This document shows, piece by piece, positions 17,269 to 27,069 of a stretch of 64,000 nt of DNA (the first letter of the stretch is position 1; each line of letters starts with the position of its first letter). The notes below the pieces were generated by a model that did not search any database, was not told where the DNA came from, and saw only the letters and a program-made list of their open reading frames with translations. Location: assembly GCA_016184115.1 (NCBI GenBank), contig JACPDH010000011.1:49937-113936 (forward strand). Reading direction: 5' to 3'. This stretch comes from Acidobacteriota bacterium. Its GTDB lineage: Bacteria > Acidobacteriota > Thermoanaerobaculia > Gp7-AA8. A program made the translations under genes and the position numbers.

Positions 17269-18633
17269 TTGAAACACGTCGTCATCGTAGGCCGGCCTAA
17301 CGTCGGCAAATCGACTCTCTTCAACCGGCTGGCGGGGCGCCGCAGGGCGCTGACGCACGACTTGCCTGGCATGACGCGCGACCGGTTGACCCTCGAGGCC
17401 GGGCTGGGAGACGGACGGCGGTTTCGCGTCACCGACACGGGCGGGCTCGAGTTTGGCGACAATCCGATGTCGGAGTTTGCGACCGAGATCAGGGAGCAGG
17501 CAGAGGCTGCGATTGCCGACGGCGACCTCGTTCTCTTCGTGGTCGATGGTCCCGATGGCGTGTTGGCCGAGGACCGCGACATCGCGAAGACGTTGCGGCA
17601 GGCGTCCCGAAACGTGCTCGTCGTCGTGAACAAGATCGACCGGAGCGCCGGGGAAGCCGCCATCAACGAATTTCACGAGCTCGGCTTCGAGCGGCTCGTC
17701 GCGATCTCCGCGGAGCACGGCACGAACGTCGACCAGGTGATCGACGTCGTGTCGGCGCTCGTGCCCCCCTCGTCCGAGACGACGGAAGCCGAAGTTCTCT
17801 CCGACGCGATTCGGGTCGCGATCATCGGCCGCCCTAACGTCGGCAAGTCGTCGCTCCTCAATCGAATGATGGGCAAGGAGCGCGTCGTCGTCTCCGAGAT
17901 TTCGGGAACGACGCGTGACGCGATCGACGAGCGGCTCGAGCGCGAAGGAAAGAGCTATCTCATCATCGATACGGCAGGCATCCGCCGTAAGGGAAAGACG
18001 ACCGACGAGGCGGAGAAGCTGGCGGTTATCTCCGCGCGCAAGGCAATCGAGCGTGCGGAGGTCGTCATCCTCGTGATCGATGGGCTCGAAGGTGTGACGG
18101 CGCAGGACGCGCACGTCGCGGGTTACGCGGAAGAGGCAGGACGCGCCGCGATCATCGTCGTGAATAAGTGGGACGCCGTCGAACGAACAGAGACCCTCAC
18201 GAAGGAGTTCGAATCGGCGGTACGGCGGCGCCTCAAGTTCCTCGACTACGCGCCGCTCGAGTTCATTTCAGCCAAGCAGGGACGTCGCGTCGAGAAGATC
18301 TTTCCGCGCATCGACGCGATCGCGCAGAACTACCGGGCCCGCTTCCGCACGGCGAGGCTGAATGAAATTCTCGAGAAGTCGGTCGTCGCGCATCATCCTC
18401 CGACTGCAAAGGGAGGAAAGCAGCGGCGTTTCTACTATGCGACGCAGCTGAAGAGCGCGCCGCCGACGTTCGGTCTTTTCTCGAACGTCGCCGAGCCAAT
18501 TCACTTTTCGTACCGGCGCTACCTCGAGAACAAGTTCCGTGAGGCTCTCGGGCTCGAAGGGACTCCGATCCACTTCGTCATTCGCGGACGCAAGGGGATG
18601 AAGGACACCGCGGGGCATCACGGTCGGGGGTGA
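17269..18633 (+). CDS. der: Ribosome-assembly GTPase Der (EngA)
   Basis: Double-GTPase needed for 50S subunit maturation, 454 residues. G domain 1: VGRPNVGKSTLFN (about 6-18), DTGG, NKID. G domain 2: IGRPNVGKSSLLNRM (about 187-201), DTAGIRRKGK, NKWD. The C-terminal KH-like domain (about 355-440) includes KQRRFYYATQ and NKFREALGLEGTPIHFVIR. The start is TTG at 17269, chosen because CGAAAGGA lies about 8 bases upstream and the sequence KHVVIVGRPNVGK is the expected N-terminus. Confidence 0.97.
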   Translation: MKHVVIVGRPNVGKSTLFNRLAGRRRALTHDLPGMTRDRLTLEAGLGDGRRFRVTDTGGLEFGDNPMSEFATEIREQAEAAIADGDLVLFVVDGPDGVLAEDRDIAKTLRQASRNVLVVVNKIDRSAGEAAINEFHELGFERLVAISAEHGTNVDQVIDVVSALVPPSSETTEAEVLSDAIRVAIIGRPNVGKSSLLNRMMGKERVVVSEISGTTRDAIDERLEREGKSYLIIDTAGIRRKGKTTDEAEKLAVISARKAIERAEVVILVIDGLEGVTAQDAHVAGYAEEAGRAAIIVVNKWDAVERTETLTKEFESAVRRRLKFLDYAPLEFISAKQGRRVEKIFPRIDAIAQNYRARFRTARLNEILEKSVVAHHPPTAKGGKQRRFYYATQLKSAPPTFGLFSNVAEPIHFSYRRYLENKFREALGLEGTPIHFVIRGRKGMKDTAGHHGRG

Positions 18634-18636
18634 TGT

Positions 18637-18861
18637 TCATCCGTCTACGACCTCAAAATGCTGGACCTCGCCGTTCACGACTCTGACGTTGACCGTGCGG
18701 CCTGTGTCATCGCGGACCCAGACATGTCCCCGATCGATGGTGGTATCGATCGTATCGATCCGGCGTACCAGATCGTCGGGCGAGTCGACGATCTCCATCT
18801 GGCCGTCGTCGTAGATGATCCGGAGCGGGAATTGCGCCTCCAGCTTCGCGACGTGAGACAT
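18637..18861 (-). CDS. Small hypothetical protein
   Basis: 74 residues, acidic and beta-rich (LRIIYDDGQMEIVDSPDDLV, HVWVRDDTGRTVNVRVVNG). No family recognised and no cysteines or membrane segment. The ATG at 18861 follows GCGGGAGGATCGAACG, a strong Shine-Dalgarno at good spacing, which is the main support for a real gene. Convergent with der (3-bp gap) and divergent from yebC. Confidence 0.6.
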   Translation of the reverse strand: MSHVAKLEAQFPLRIIYDDGQMEIVDSPDDLVRRIDTIDTTIDRGHVWVRDDTGRTVNVRVVNGEVQHFEVVDG

Positions 18862-18973
18862 CGTTCGATCCTCCCGCAACAATGGTATTCTTTGCCGCCG
18901 TCCGTGGCGAGACGTACCATTTCGCACTAGTATTCAGGACCGGCCATCCGAACTTCACAAGGAGCACTGTTTC

Positions 18974-19726
18974 ATGTCGGGTCATAGCAAATGGGCGACC
19001 ATCAAGCGCAAGAAGGGCGCGCTCGACGCCAAGCGGGGGAAGATTTTCACGCGCATCATTCGCGAGCTCACGATCTCGGCGAGGATGGGGGGCGGCGATC
19101 CAGCCGGTAACCCGCGTCTTCGTGCAGCGATCGACGAAGCGAAGGCGAACAACATGCCGAAGGACAACATCGAGCGGGCCGTCAAGAAAGGCTCGGGCGG
19201 GCTCGAGGGGTCGCAATTCGAGGAGCTGACGTACGAGGGGTATGGCCCAGGGGGCGTCGCGCTGATGGTCGAAGTCATGACCGACAACACGAACCGTACG
19301 ACTCCCGAGATTCGCAAGATCTTCGAGAAAGGTGGCGGCAACTTTGGGAGCCCAGGCTCCGTCCGCTTCCAGTTCGACAAGAAGGGCTGGTTCCAGATCG
19401 AGAAATCGGCTGTCGCCGAAGACCGGCTCATGGAAGTCGTGCTCGACGCGGGTGCCGATGATCTCGACTCGTCCGATCCTGACACGTATGAAGTCGTTGT
19501 GCAGCCCGACGCCTTTCAGGGCGTCCGCGATGCAATCGATCAGGCGAAGATTCCGGTTGTCGAGGCGAAGGTCGGCATGCTGCCGAATATCTGGGTCAAC
19601 ATCGACGACGAGAACAGGGCGAAGCAACTCCTTCGCCTCGTAGAGATGCTCGACGATCACGACGACGTGCAGAACGTCTGGTCCAACTTCGACATCCCCG
19701 AGGAAATCCTCAGCAGGCTCGAATAG
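18974..19726 (+). CDS. yebC: YebC/TACO1-family protein
   Basis: 250 residues, full length. N-terminal signature MSGHSKWATIKRKKGALDAK, then GRKF-type region ARMGGGDPAGNPRLRAAIDEA and NMPKDNIERAVKKG, and YEGYGPGG. The family includes DNA-binding regulators such as PmpR and translation-assisting TACO1-like proteins; recent work favours ribosome rescue at proline stretches, so I leave the role open. The Shine-Dalgarno is AAGGAG. It is followed by a hairpin and ruvC, the common yebC-ruvC order, but ruvA and ruvB are not next. Confidence 0.95.
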   Translation: MSGHSKWATIKRKKGALDAKRGKIFTRIIRELTISARMGGGDPAGNPRLRAAIDEAKANNMPKDNIERAVKKGSGGLEGSQFEELTYEGYGPGGVALMVEVMTDNTNRTTPEIRKIFEKGGGNFGSPGSVRFQFDKKGWFQIEKSAVAEDRLMEVVLDAGADDLDSSDPDTYEVVVQPDAFQGVRDAIDQAKIPVVEAKVGMLPNIWVNIDDENRAKQLLRLVEMLDDHDDVQNVWSNFDIPEEILSRLE

Positions 19727-19768
19727 CCGCGTTCGAACGATGCCTGCAGGCACAGACAGGAACTTCAT

Positions 19769-19800
19769 CGGGCGGTCGAATCGACCGCCCGAGCTGTTTC
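19769..19800 (+). terminator. Hairpin between yebC and ruvC
   Basis: CGGGCGGTCG (19769-19778) pairs with CGACCGCCCG (19782-19791), followed by AGCTGTTTC. The T-run is weak, so termination is probably partial and ruvC at 19811 may be read through. Confidence 0.55.
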
Positions 19801-19810
19801 AGGCGGGTCA

Positions 19811-20308
19811 ATGAAGGTACTCGGGATCGATCCCGGCTCGGTCGCGACCGGATACGGCATCGTCAGCGAGGTCAAGGGAAACCTCACCCTCATCGCTCAG
19901 GGGAGCATTCGTGCGGGGCGGGTGAAAGACGATTTTCCGGCGCGACTCCAGCTGATCTTCGAAGGGCTCCAGGAGGTCATCGCGACGCACAAGCCGGAGG
20001 CGGCGGCGATCGAGACTCCGTTTGCGGGGCGCAACGTGCGAAGCCTCGTACAACTTGCCCAGGCTCGCGGTGTTGCGGTACTCGCGGCGCGGCTTGCGGG
20101 TCTCGAGATCTTCGAGTACGCGCCGAGCGCAGTGAAGAACGCGATCGTCGGTTATGGCCGCGCAGAAAAGCCGCAGGTCGCCCGAATGGTGAAGATGTTG
20201 CTTCCAGGAATGCGCGATGTGGCTCTCGGTCCCGACGCCGCCGACGCTCTCGCCGTCGCGATCTGCCATGTTCATGTTTCGAAGTTCACGCGAAGAATTC
20301 GCGGATGA
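19811..20308 (+). CDS. ruvC: Holliday-junction resolvase RuvC
   Basis: Dimeric endonuclease that cleaves Holliday junctions, 165 residues (family 150-180). The four acidic catalytic residues are in place: D7 (GIDPGS), E68 (AAIETPFAG), D142 and D145 (GPDAADALAVA). The C-terminal helix is intact. The ATG at 19811 follows AGGCGGGTCA. The RuvAB motor is not encoded in this window. Confidence 0.96.
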   Translation: MKVLGIDPGSVATGYGIVSEVKGNLTLIAQGSIRAGRVKDDFPARLQLIFEGLQEVIATHKPEAAAIETPFAGRNVRSLVQLAQARGVAVLAARLAGLEIFEYAPSAVKNAIVGYGRAEKPQVARMVKMLLPGMRDVALGPDAADALAVAICHVHVSKFTRRIRG

Positions 20309-20350
20309 CTTCTTTCGTCTAAACTCTCGACCGCTGGAGAAACCGAACGC

Positions 20351-22327
20351 ATGAGGCCACCCGAAACGATCCGGCTCACCCCGGGGAAACGAGTGCTTTT
20401 TCTCACGAAGGACATCGAACTGATCCGCCGGCAGCTGGCGGGCGGTCTCGATCTCCGGATGACCGATCTGACCGTCGACGAGCTGCAGGACGACATCAAC
20501 ACCGACGTGATGACGCCGGCCTGGGTCTGCTTCAGCCATCGACCGGAGGATCTCGCGCGCGATGCGTATGCGGGAATGATCGTCGAAGGGAAGCGTGTCT
20601 TCGAGCGCGACGGATTGATCAACGGCAATTTCGAGGTGATCGTCTCCGGCTTCCGCAAGGGAACCGGAAGCTCACGCGAGACCGCGGTCCAGGCTGAAAA
20701 GTGGGGAGGCATCCGCATCGCGATCGCGGCGTCGTTCGCGCCAATTCACGCGGCGAACAACATCAACCAGGGTGTACTGATGGGCGATCACGCGATGCTG
20801 AAGCGCCTTCAGGCCGGAGAGGGAATCCCTCTACACGAGTTCTACGAGCGCTACGACCCGATCAGTCAGCTCGTCGTGCAGCACGGTGGGCTCTTCCCCT
20901 TCGCAGGCGCGCTCGCTGCCGGCGATGTGACGCTGCCGAAAACCGACACCGCTCCGCGGCCGATGAACATGACGGAGAAAGTGCTCGCCAGGCACCTGGT
21001 CGGCGTGGACGATGGCAGCGTCAAGCCGGGTGATTCAGTCGTCGTCAGCGTCGATGGAGGCTACAGTCACGAGTTCACGACCGCGCAAGTGCACTACTTC
21101 CTCGAGCAGGAGTACGGCAACGATTACGGGATCATCAATCCCGACAAATTTGCGGTCTTCGAAGACCATCTGATCTATGCAGATCAGGTCGACAAGATGC
21201 GGCCGTTCATGCCGAAGATCGAGGAACTGCGGCGGCTGCAGCGCGAGTTCCAGAGACACACCGCGTGCCGCGATTTCTCCGCCGAGGACGGAGTCTCGCC
21301 CGGGATCTGCCACGAGGTTGCGCGCGAGCTCTTCGTCGATCCGGGCGACTTCATCCAGGCGACCGACAGCCACACCTGCATGGGCGGCGTCAACAACGCG
21401 CTTTCGTGGGGTGTCGGAGCGACCGAATACGCGAACCTCGTCCACTCCGGCTTCACGATGGTCGAGGTCCCCGAGGCGATCCGCTTCGAGCTCGTCGGGA
21501 AGCTCGCCGACACGGTCACCGCGAAGGATGTCATGCTTCACATTCTTCTGAACCACGCGAAACCGCAGCTCACACTCGATCGCGTCATGGAGTTTGGCGG
21601 GCCGGGATTGCACTCGATGGCGCTCGATGAGCGTGCCACGCTCGCGAACATGGCGACCGAGTGCGCGGCGCGAGGCGCGATCGTCGAGGCTGACGAGAAG
21701 CTGCTCTCGTGGATCGCCGCGATGCGCCCGGGAGCCGACATCGCTGCGCTGCGCGCTCGAATCGTCGCTCCCGATCCCGACGCGCAGTATGGCGGTGGAG
21801 TCCATGTCGTCGACCTCGGTGCGATTCGGCCGATGGTCGCGCATCCGGGCGATCCCGACCATGGAATCGCATCCGATCCGACGAACGGCGCATTCGTCGA
21901 CGAGATCGGAGACGTTCCGATCGACATCGCCTACGCCGGCAGTTGCACAGCTGGCAAGATCGACGACTTCGAGTTCTATCACCGTGTCGCGAAGGACGCG
22001 GTTGCGGCGGGTAAACAGGTGCCCGTCGGCGTCACGTTCTTCATCCAGTTCGGATCGAAGGCGGTCGAGGAGTACTGCCGCGAGCACGGAATGCTCGATA
22101 CCTTCCGCGCGGCGGGCGCCACGATTCTCGCGCCGGGCTGCGGGGCCTGCATCGGCTGCGGCCCCGGCGTGTCGGAGAGCGTGGATCAGGTCACCGTGAG
22201 CGCGATCAATCGAAACTTCAAGGGACGGTCGGGACCGGGGAAGCTCTGGCTTGCCTCGCCGCTCACCGTTGCGGCTTCGGCATTCACGGGGAAGATCAGC
22301 GAGTACAGACCGGGGATGTTCGGTTAG
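20351..22327 (+). CDS. Aconitase-superfamily hydro-lyase with fused, swivel-first subunits (isopropylmalate dehydratase-like)
   Basis: 658 residues. The swivel domain (normally LeuD or the C-terminal domain of aconitase) comes first: residues about 45-200 with [20 protein letters not shown] and [11 protein letters not shown]. The catalytic [4Fe-4S] part follows (about 205-655). Likely cluster ligands are C343 ([10 protein letters not shown]), C597 and C600 ([13 protein letters not shown]). Active-site motifs SHTCMGG and NRNFKGRSG are present. Substrate may be 3-isopropylmalate, a methylcitrate-like acid, or another. The neighbours, acyl-CoA dehydrogenase and MeaB, point towards branched-chain or propionyl metabolism rather than leucine synthesis, but no other leu genes are here to test this. 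It starts 42 bp after ruvC. Confidence 0.87.
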   Translation: MRPPETIRLTPGKRVLFLTKDIELIRRQLAGGLDLRMTDLTVDELQDDINTDVMTPAWVCFSHRPEDLARDAYAGMIVEGKRVFERDGLINGNFEVIVSGFRKGTGSSRETAVQAEKWGGIRIAIAASFAPIHAANNINQGVLMGDHAMLKRLQAGEGIPLHEFYERYDPISQLVVQHGGLFPFAGALAAGDVTLPKTDTAPRPMNMTEKVLARHLVGVDDGSVKPGDSVVVSVDGGYSHEFTTAQVHYFLEQEYGNDYGIINPDKFAVFEDHLIYADQVDKMRPFMPKIEELRRLQREFQRHTACRDFSAEDGVSPGICHEVARELFVDPGDFIQATDSHTCMGGVNNALSWGVGATEYANLVHSGFTMVEVPEAIRFELVGKLADTVTAKDVMLHILLNHAKPQLTLDRVMEFGGPGLHSMALDERATLANMATECAARGAIVEADEKLLSWIAAMRPGADIAALRARIVAPDPDAQYGGGVHVVDLGAIRPMVAHPGDPDHGIASDPTNGAFVDEIGDVPIDIAYAGSCTAGKIDDFEFYHRVAKDAVAAGKQVPVGVTFFIQFGSKAVEEYCREHGMLDTFRAAGATILAPGCGACIGCGPGVSESVDQVTVSAINRNFKGRSGPGKLWLASPLTVAASAFTGKISEYRPGMFG

Positions 22328-22481
22328 GGATGGGGATCTTGGATCGCGCAGCAGGGCTTGGGGGTCTTGGTGCTACGTCACGACCGAATGTGAGCCTTTT
22401 CGGCGCGGTGGAAGTGGTTGGGCTCAAAGGCTAGAATTCGCGCGCCACGATTTCGGTAGTCACTTCCTGGAGGTTCGAACG

Positions 22482-23624
22482 ATGGATTTTCGTCTCAGCG
22501 ACGAGCAGGTTCAGATCAAGACGATGGTGCGGGAGTTCGCCGAGAGCGAGATCCGGCCGCACGTGATGACGTGGGACGAGGCTCAGACCTTCCCCAAAGA
22601 GACGATCAAGAAACTCGGCGAGCTCGGCATGCTTGGCGTGATCTTCCCCGAGGAGTACGGCGGGGCGGGACTCAGCTACGTCGATTATGTGAACGTGATC
22701 GAGGAACTGGCCGCAGTCGACAGCTCGGTCGGCCTAACTGTCGCCGCGCACAACTCACTCTGCACGGGCCACATCTACATCGCGGGAAACGACGAGCAGA
22801 AGAAGAGCTGGATGCCGAAGCTGACGACCGGGGAGTGGATCGGCGCGTGGGGACTGACCGAGCCCGGCTCGGGAAGCGATGCCTCAGGAATGCGCACCGT
22901 CGCGGTGAAGGACGGGAACGACTGGGTGCTCAACGGCACCAAGAACTTCATCACGAACGCGAGCCACGCAGACATCTCGGTCGTCCTCGCGGTCACCGAC
23001 CGAGCCGACCAGAAACACGGCATTACTGCGTTTGCAGTGGAAATGGACCGAAAGGGGATCCGGCCGGGCAAGAAGGAGAACAAGCTCGGCATGCGCGCAT
23101 CCGACACGGCGGAGCTCGTACTCGAAGACTGCCGCGTGCCGGCGTCGAGCGTGCTCGGAAAGATCGGCTACGGATTCAAAGATGCGATGAAGGTACTCGA
23201 TGGTGGCCGGATCTCGATCGCGGCGCTCGCTCTCGGGATTGCGCGGGGAGCCTACGAGTCGGCACGCGATTACGCGAAGCAGCGAATCGCCTTCGGCAAG
23301 GCGATCTCCGAGTTTCAAGCGATCCAGTTCATGCTCGCGGACATGGCGACCGAGATCGAAGCGGCGCGGCTCCTCTGCTACAACGCTGCCGTCACGAAGG
23401 ATGCCGGTCAGAAGGTCACGCAGCTCTCGGCGATGGCGAAACTCTATGCATCGGAGGTCGCCGTGCGCGCGACCGAGAAGGGAGTGCAGATTTTCGGCGG
23501 CTACGGTTTCATCAAGGAGTTCCCCGCCGAGAAGTACTACCGCGACGTGAAGCTCTGCACGATCGGCGAGGGCACGAGCGAGATCCAGCGCCTCGTCATC
23601 GCCCGAGCTCTCCTCGGCGAGTGA
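22482..23624 (+). CDS. Acyl-CoA dehydrogenase
   Basis: FAD enzyme that introduces the alpha,beta double bond of acyl-CoA, 380 residues, full length. Signature 1 [17 protein letters not shown] (about 122-138) and signature 2 [20 protein letters not shown] (about 336-355) are intact, and the presumed catalytic glutamate is in [11 protein letters not shown] near 367. This placement fits short- and branched-chain dehydrogenases. The ATG at 22482 follows CCTGGAGGTTCGAAC; the open frame upstream is not coding. It is followed after 19 bp by meaB, so a role in branched-chain amino acid or odd-chain catabolism is likely. Confidence 0.95.
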   Translation: MDFRLSDEQVQIKTMVREFAESEIRPHVMTWDEAQTFPKETIKKLGELGMLGVIFPEEYGGAGLSYVDYVNVIEELAAVDSSVGLTVAAHNSLCTGHIYIAGNDEQKKSWMPKLTTGEWIGAWGLTEPGSGSDASGMRTVAVKDGNDWVLNGTKNFITNASHADISVVLAVTDRADQKHGITAFAVEMDRKGIRPGKKENKLGMRASDTAELVLEDCRVPASSVLGKIGYGFKDAMKVLDGGRISIAALALGIARGAYESARDYAKQRIAFGKAISEFQAIQFMLADMATEIEAARLLCYNAAVTKDAGQKVTQLSAMAKLYASEVAVRATEKGVQIFGGYGFIKEFPAEKYYRDVKLCTIGEGTSEIQRLVIARALLGE

Positions 23625-23643
23625 ACCGGACGGACCGACGACG

Positions 23644-24597
23644 ATGAGACCCGACGTCGCGACGCTCTCGAGCGAGCTTCTGCAGGGGAAGTACCGCGCG
23701 CTCGCGCAATCGATATCGATGGTCGAGCGCGACGATCCTGCCGCATCACAGCTGCTCGCCGAGACCTATCCGGCAACAGGTCGAGCGCGGATTCTGGGAA
23801 TTACCGGATCACCGGGCGCCGGAAAGTCGACACTCGTCGCCGCGATGACACGCTTCTACCGGAAAGCGGGGAAACGCGTCGGCATCATCGCGGTCGATCC
23901 CACGTCTCCATTCACGGGAGGAGCAATCCTCGGCGATCGGATCCGAATGCAGGATCTCTATACCGATCGCGGAGTCTTCATCAGGAGCATGGCGACGCGG
24001 GGGTTCCTCGGCGGCCTGGCGCGCGCGACGAATGACGTCGTCGACCTACTCGATGCCGCAGGGTTTGACATCGTTATCGTCGAGACGGTGGGCGTCGGTC
24101 AGGACGAGGTCGAAGTCATTCGCACGGTGCAGTCGAACGTCGTGGTGCTCGTGCCAGGAATGGGCGACGACATCCAGGCGATCAAGGCGGGGATCATGGA
24201 GATTGCTGACGTCTTCGCGATCAATAAAGCCGACCGTCCCGGCGCAGACCGCACTGCGACGGAAGTGATGATGATGATGTCGCTTGTCGATGAGCATGCC
24301 GAGTGGATACCCCCGATCGTCAAGACGGTCGCCTCGCAAGCGAAGGGGATGGCTGAGCTCGACGAAGCGCTGTCGAAGCATAACGACTACCTTGTGAGCT
24401 CGGGTGAGATGCAGCGTCGAAGCCTCGAGCGAGTCCGGATTCGCGTAGAGACGCACCTGAAGGAGCGTTTCATGGAGAAGCTCGTCGGCGGAACGTTCTC
24501 CGCTGAGGAGTACAACCGAATCCTTGATGACGTTCTCGACAAGAAGACCAACCCGCATGGCGCAGCGGCGGCGATGCTGGGACGAGTCGGATTCTGA
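23644..24597 (+). CDS. meaB: MeaB/ArgK G3E GTPase, methylmalonyl-CoA mutase chaperone
   Basis: P-loop GTPase that loads and protects adenosylcobalamin-dependent acyl-CoA mutases, 317 residues. Walker A GITGSPGAGKST (about 46-57), switch region VDPTSPFTGGAILGDRIRM, Walker B ETVGVGQDE, and NKADRPGA for guanine recognition. No mutase gene is visible here, so its partner lies elsewhere. It is in one unit with the acyl-CoA dehydrogenase. Its stop is immediately followed by a PIN-domain remnant. Confidence 0.95.
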   Translation: MRPDVATLSSELLQGKYRALAQSISMVERDDPAASQLLAETYPATGRARILGITGSPGAGKSTLVAAMTRFYRKAGKRVGIIAVDPTSPFTGGAILGDRIRMQDLYTDRGVFIRSMATRGFLGGLARATNDVVDLLDAAGFDIVIVETVGVGQDEVEVIRTVQSNVVVLVPGMGDDIQAIKAGIMEIADVFAINKADRPGADRTATEVMMMMSLVDEHAEWIPPIVKTVASQAKGMAELDEALSKHNDYLVSSGEMQRRSLERVRIRVETHLKERFMEKLVGGTFSAEEYNRILDDVLDKKTNPHGAAAAMLGRVGF

Positions 24598-24855
24598 AGT
24601 GCCTATCGCCAGCCCCGTGCAGGCATCGGCGGAGTTCTCGAGTCGTTGATTCGCAGCGGGGGACTCGCGATCGAAGGGCGCGACGAGGTGGGGCGCGCGG
24701 TCGCTGCCTTCGCGTTCGGGAAGGGAGATTTTGCCGACTATCTCGTCCGCGAGCAGTCGCGCGCTTCCGGCTGCGAGTCGGTCATGACGTTTGATGCGAC
24801 GCTGCTGAAGGAGGCCGGCTTCGTTCGTCCCTCCACGAGGGCGGTCGCCCCCTGA
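24598..24855 (+). pseudogene. C-terminal remnant of a VapC-like PIN-domain toxin
   Basis: Directly after the meaB stop, the same frame reads about 85 codons: GIGGVLESLIRSGGLAIEG, then AFAFGKGDFADYLVREQSR and SGCESVMTFDATLLKEAGF. This matches the second half of PIN ribonucleases: the ADF-AD acidic residue, the GCE strand, and the TFD motif. The N-terminal half with the first catalytic Asp is absent, and no antitoxin gene is adjacent. A TTG at 24646 could start a 69-residue product, but this would be inactive. The fragment suggests an old toxin-antitoxin insertion deleted from its 5' side. Confidence 0.7.
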
Positions 24856-24932
24856 CGTAGACGTCGTGTTTCCCCTAGTTCCGGCGTGCAGGGCTGGTCT
24901 CCGCCGTGCTCGCTGCGTACAATCCGCGCGAC

Positions 24933-26957
24933 ATGAAGATCTCACGGGACTGGCTTTCGGATTTCATCGATCTTTCGGGGATCGACGACGGCGCCCTTGC
25001 GGCGCGGCTAACGGAGATCGGCCACGCGGTCGAAGCGACCGAATCGCACGGCGATGACTGCGTTTTCGAGATCGAGTTCACGACAAACCGCGTCGACGCG
25101 ATGTCGCATCTCGGCATCGCCCGCGAGCTTTGCGCGGCTCTTGGCCGCGATCTCCTTCCGCGTCCCTCCGTTGCGGCCGCAACGATCGGCGACACGATTC
25201 CCATCCGCATCGACACGCCCGCGATGTGCAGCCGGTACACGGGGCTCGTCGTTCGCGGCGTCAAAGTCGCGCCATCGAGTGCGAAGATCCAGCGCCGCCT
25301 CGAAGCCGTAGGGCTCCGTCCGATCAACAACGTCGTCGACGTGACGAATTACGTGATGATGGCACTCGGCCATCCGCTCCACGCCTTCGACCTCGCGTTC
25401 TTGCAAGGGCCGGAGATCGTCGTTCGCGCGGCGAAGCAGGGCGAGACGATGACGACGCTCGACGGAGTCGAGCGGAAGCTCGACTCGGAGATGGTCGTGA
25501 TCGCCGATGCAAAGCGCGGTGTCGCGCTCGGCGGCGTGATGGGAGGGGAGAACAGCGAGATCTCGGAGAGAACGACCGACGTTCTGCTCGAGTGCGCGCA
25601 CTTCAACGCCTCGACGATTCGTCGTTCGTCACGCGAGCTCGCGCTTTACACCGACGCCTCGTACCGTTTCGAGCGCGGCGCCGATCCTGGCGACACGATC
25701 GCCGCGATCGAGCTCGCAGCCGACCTCATCGTCTCGGAAGCGGGCGGGCGAAAAGCGAGCCCAATCGACGCCGTCGCCCGCGTGGTCGAGCCGAAAGAGG
25801 TTTCGCTTCGTCGCGTAACGCTGCAGACCTCCTCCGCAGGCCTCATCGACCTCGACGTTGCCGCCGGCGTGCTCTCGAGACTTGGGATGGGAGTCGCGGA
25901 GAGTCCGGATGCGCTCGTCGTCACCGTACCGACGTGGCGTGGCGATATCAGCGAGGAGATCGATCTCATTGAAGAGGCACTCCGCTTTCACGGCTTCAAC
26001 CGTATCCCGTCGGAGCTCCCGCGGGTGACGACCGGGGATGTGACGCGCAATGTCTGGGTCGACGTCGAAGACCGGATGCGCGACATCCTATCTGGCTGTG
26101 GCCTCTCCGAGGTTGTGACCTACTCGTTCATTCCTCCGGCACAAAACGCTCTCTTCCGCAGCGAGGCCACGCTCGACGTGACCAACGCGCTGACCGAGAA
26201 CATCTCCTCGATGCGGCTCTCTCTCTTGCCGGGACTGCTGCAGTCCGTCGCCTACAACTGGAGCTACGGTATTCGCGACGGCGCGATGTTCGAGGTCGGG
26301 CGTACCTATCACGTGGCCGGAAAGCTCGCTGAGGAGAAGCACCGCGCGGCGTTCGTGATGTTCGGGGCGCGTTCGGACCATTGGAGCGAGCGAGGACGGC
26401 AGGCTGACTTTTTCGACGGCAAAGGCGTCGTCGAGGTTGTCGCCAGTGCGTTTCACGTCGAGCTCGAATGGGAACGCGTCGAGCGCAGCTACTTCAGCGC
26501 AGACACGGCGGCGAAGGCAATGATCGGTGGACGAGAGGCTGCGGTGGCCGGCGTCGTGTCACGTGACTTGCTGAAGGCGTTCGACATCGGGAGCGGCGTG
26601 ACGCTCGTCGCTGGCGAGATCGAGTTGTCGGCGATCGCGGAGTCGGCCGCCCCGTGGACGATGACCGATGTGTCGCGATATCCGGGCGTACCGATGGTCG
26701 TGGCGTTCATGCACAAGCCCGACCTCGAGTACGGCACGATCGTCAGGGCAATCCGCGCGATGGAAATCCCACAACTCCGTGACGTGGGAGTGTGGGATCG
26801 CTTCGTGCCTGAGAAGGGCGAAGGTGAGGTCAAGACTGCGCTCGGCCTCTGGTACCAGACGCTCGACCGCTCGCTGACGCAAGAAGAAGTCGGTGAAGTG
26901 CACGCGCGGCTCGTCGAGAAGATTCTCGCCGCGCTGCCGGTCCGCGTCATCACGTAA
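24933..26957 (+). CDS. pheT: Phenylalanyl-tRNA synthetase beta subunit, short form
   Basis: Charges tRNA-Phe together with PheS. 674 residues, about 120 shorter than the E. coli protein, because the EMAP/OB tRNA-binding insertion after the first 35-40 residues is missing: LTEIGHAVEATE passes directly to FEIEFTTNRVDAMSHLGIAREL. B3/B4 editing region (about 95-270), B5 (about 275-345), catalytic-like core, and a C-terminal anticodon-binding fold (SRYPGVPMVVAFMHK to the end) are present. pheS is not upstream; meaB and the PIN remnant are. A coiled-coil gene follows, as in many genomes where pheT precedes zap genes. Confidence 0.95.
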   Translation: MKISRDWLSDFIDLSGIDDGALAARLTEIGHAVEATESHGDDCVFEIEFTTNRVDAMSHLGIARELCAALGRDLLPRPSVAAATIGDTIPIRIDTPAMCSRYTGLVVRGVKVAPSSAKIQRRLEAVGLRPINNVVDVTNYVMMALGHPLHAFDLAFLQGPEIVVRAAKQGETMTTLDGVERKLDSEMVVIADAKRGVALGGVMGGENSEISERTTDVLLECAHFNASTIRRSSRELALYTDASYRFERGADPGDTIAAIELAADLIVSEAGGRKASPIDAVARVVEPKEVSLRRVTLQTSSAGLIDLDVAAGVLSRLGMGVAESPDALVVTVPTWRGDISEEIDLIEEALRFHGFNRIPSELPRVTTGDVTRNVWVDVEDRMRDILSGCGLSEVVTYSFIPPAQNALFRSEATLDVTNALTENISSMRLSLLPGLLQSVAYNWSYGIRDGAMFEVGRTYHVAGKLAEEKHRAAFVMFGARSDHWSERGRQADFFDGKGVVEVVASAFHVELEWERVERSYFSADTAAKAMIGGREAAVAGVVSRDLLKAFDIGSGVTLVAGEIELSAIAESAAPWTMTDVSRYPGVPMVVAFMHKPDLEYGTIVRAIRAMEIPQLRDVGVWDRFVPEKGEGEVKTALGLWYQTLDRSLTQEEVGEVHARLVEKILAALPVRVIT

Positions 26958-27069
26958 CGAAATCCGACTTAGCGCGGTCACGGCGTGCCGGACCACGGCC
27001 GTAGATTCAAATTCGAACGGGCAGAGGCACGGTATGGTGAGCCTCTGCGCGTCACTCTGGGAGAGACGA

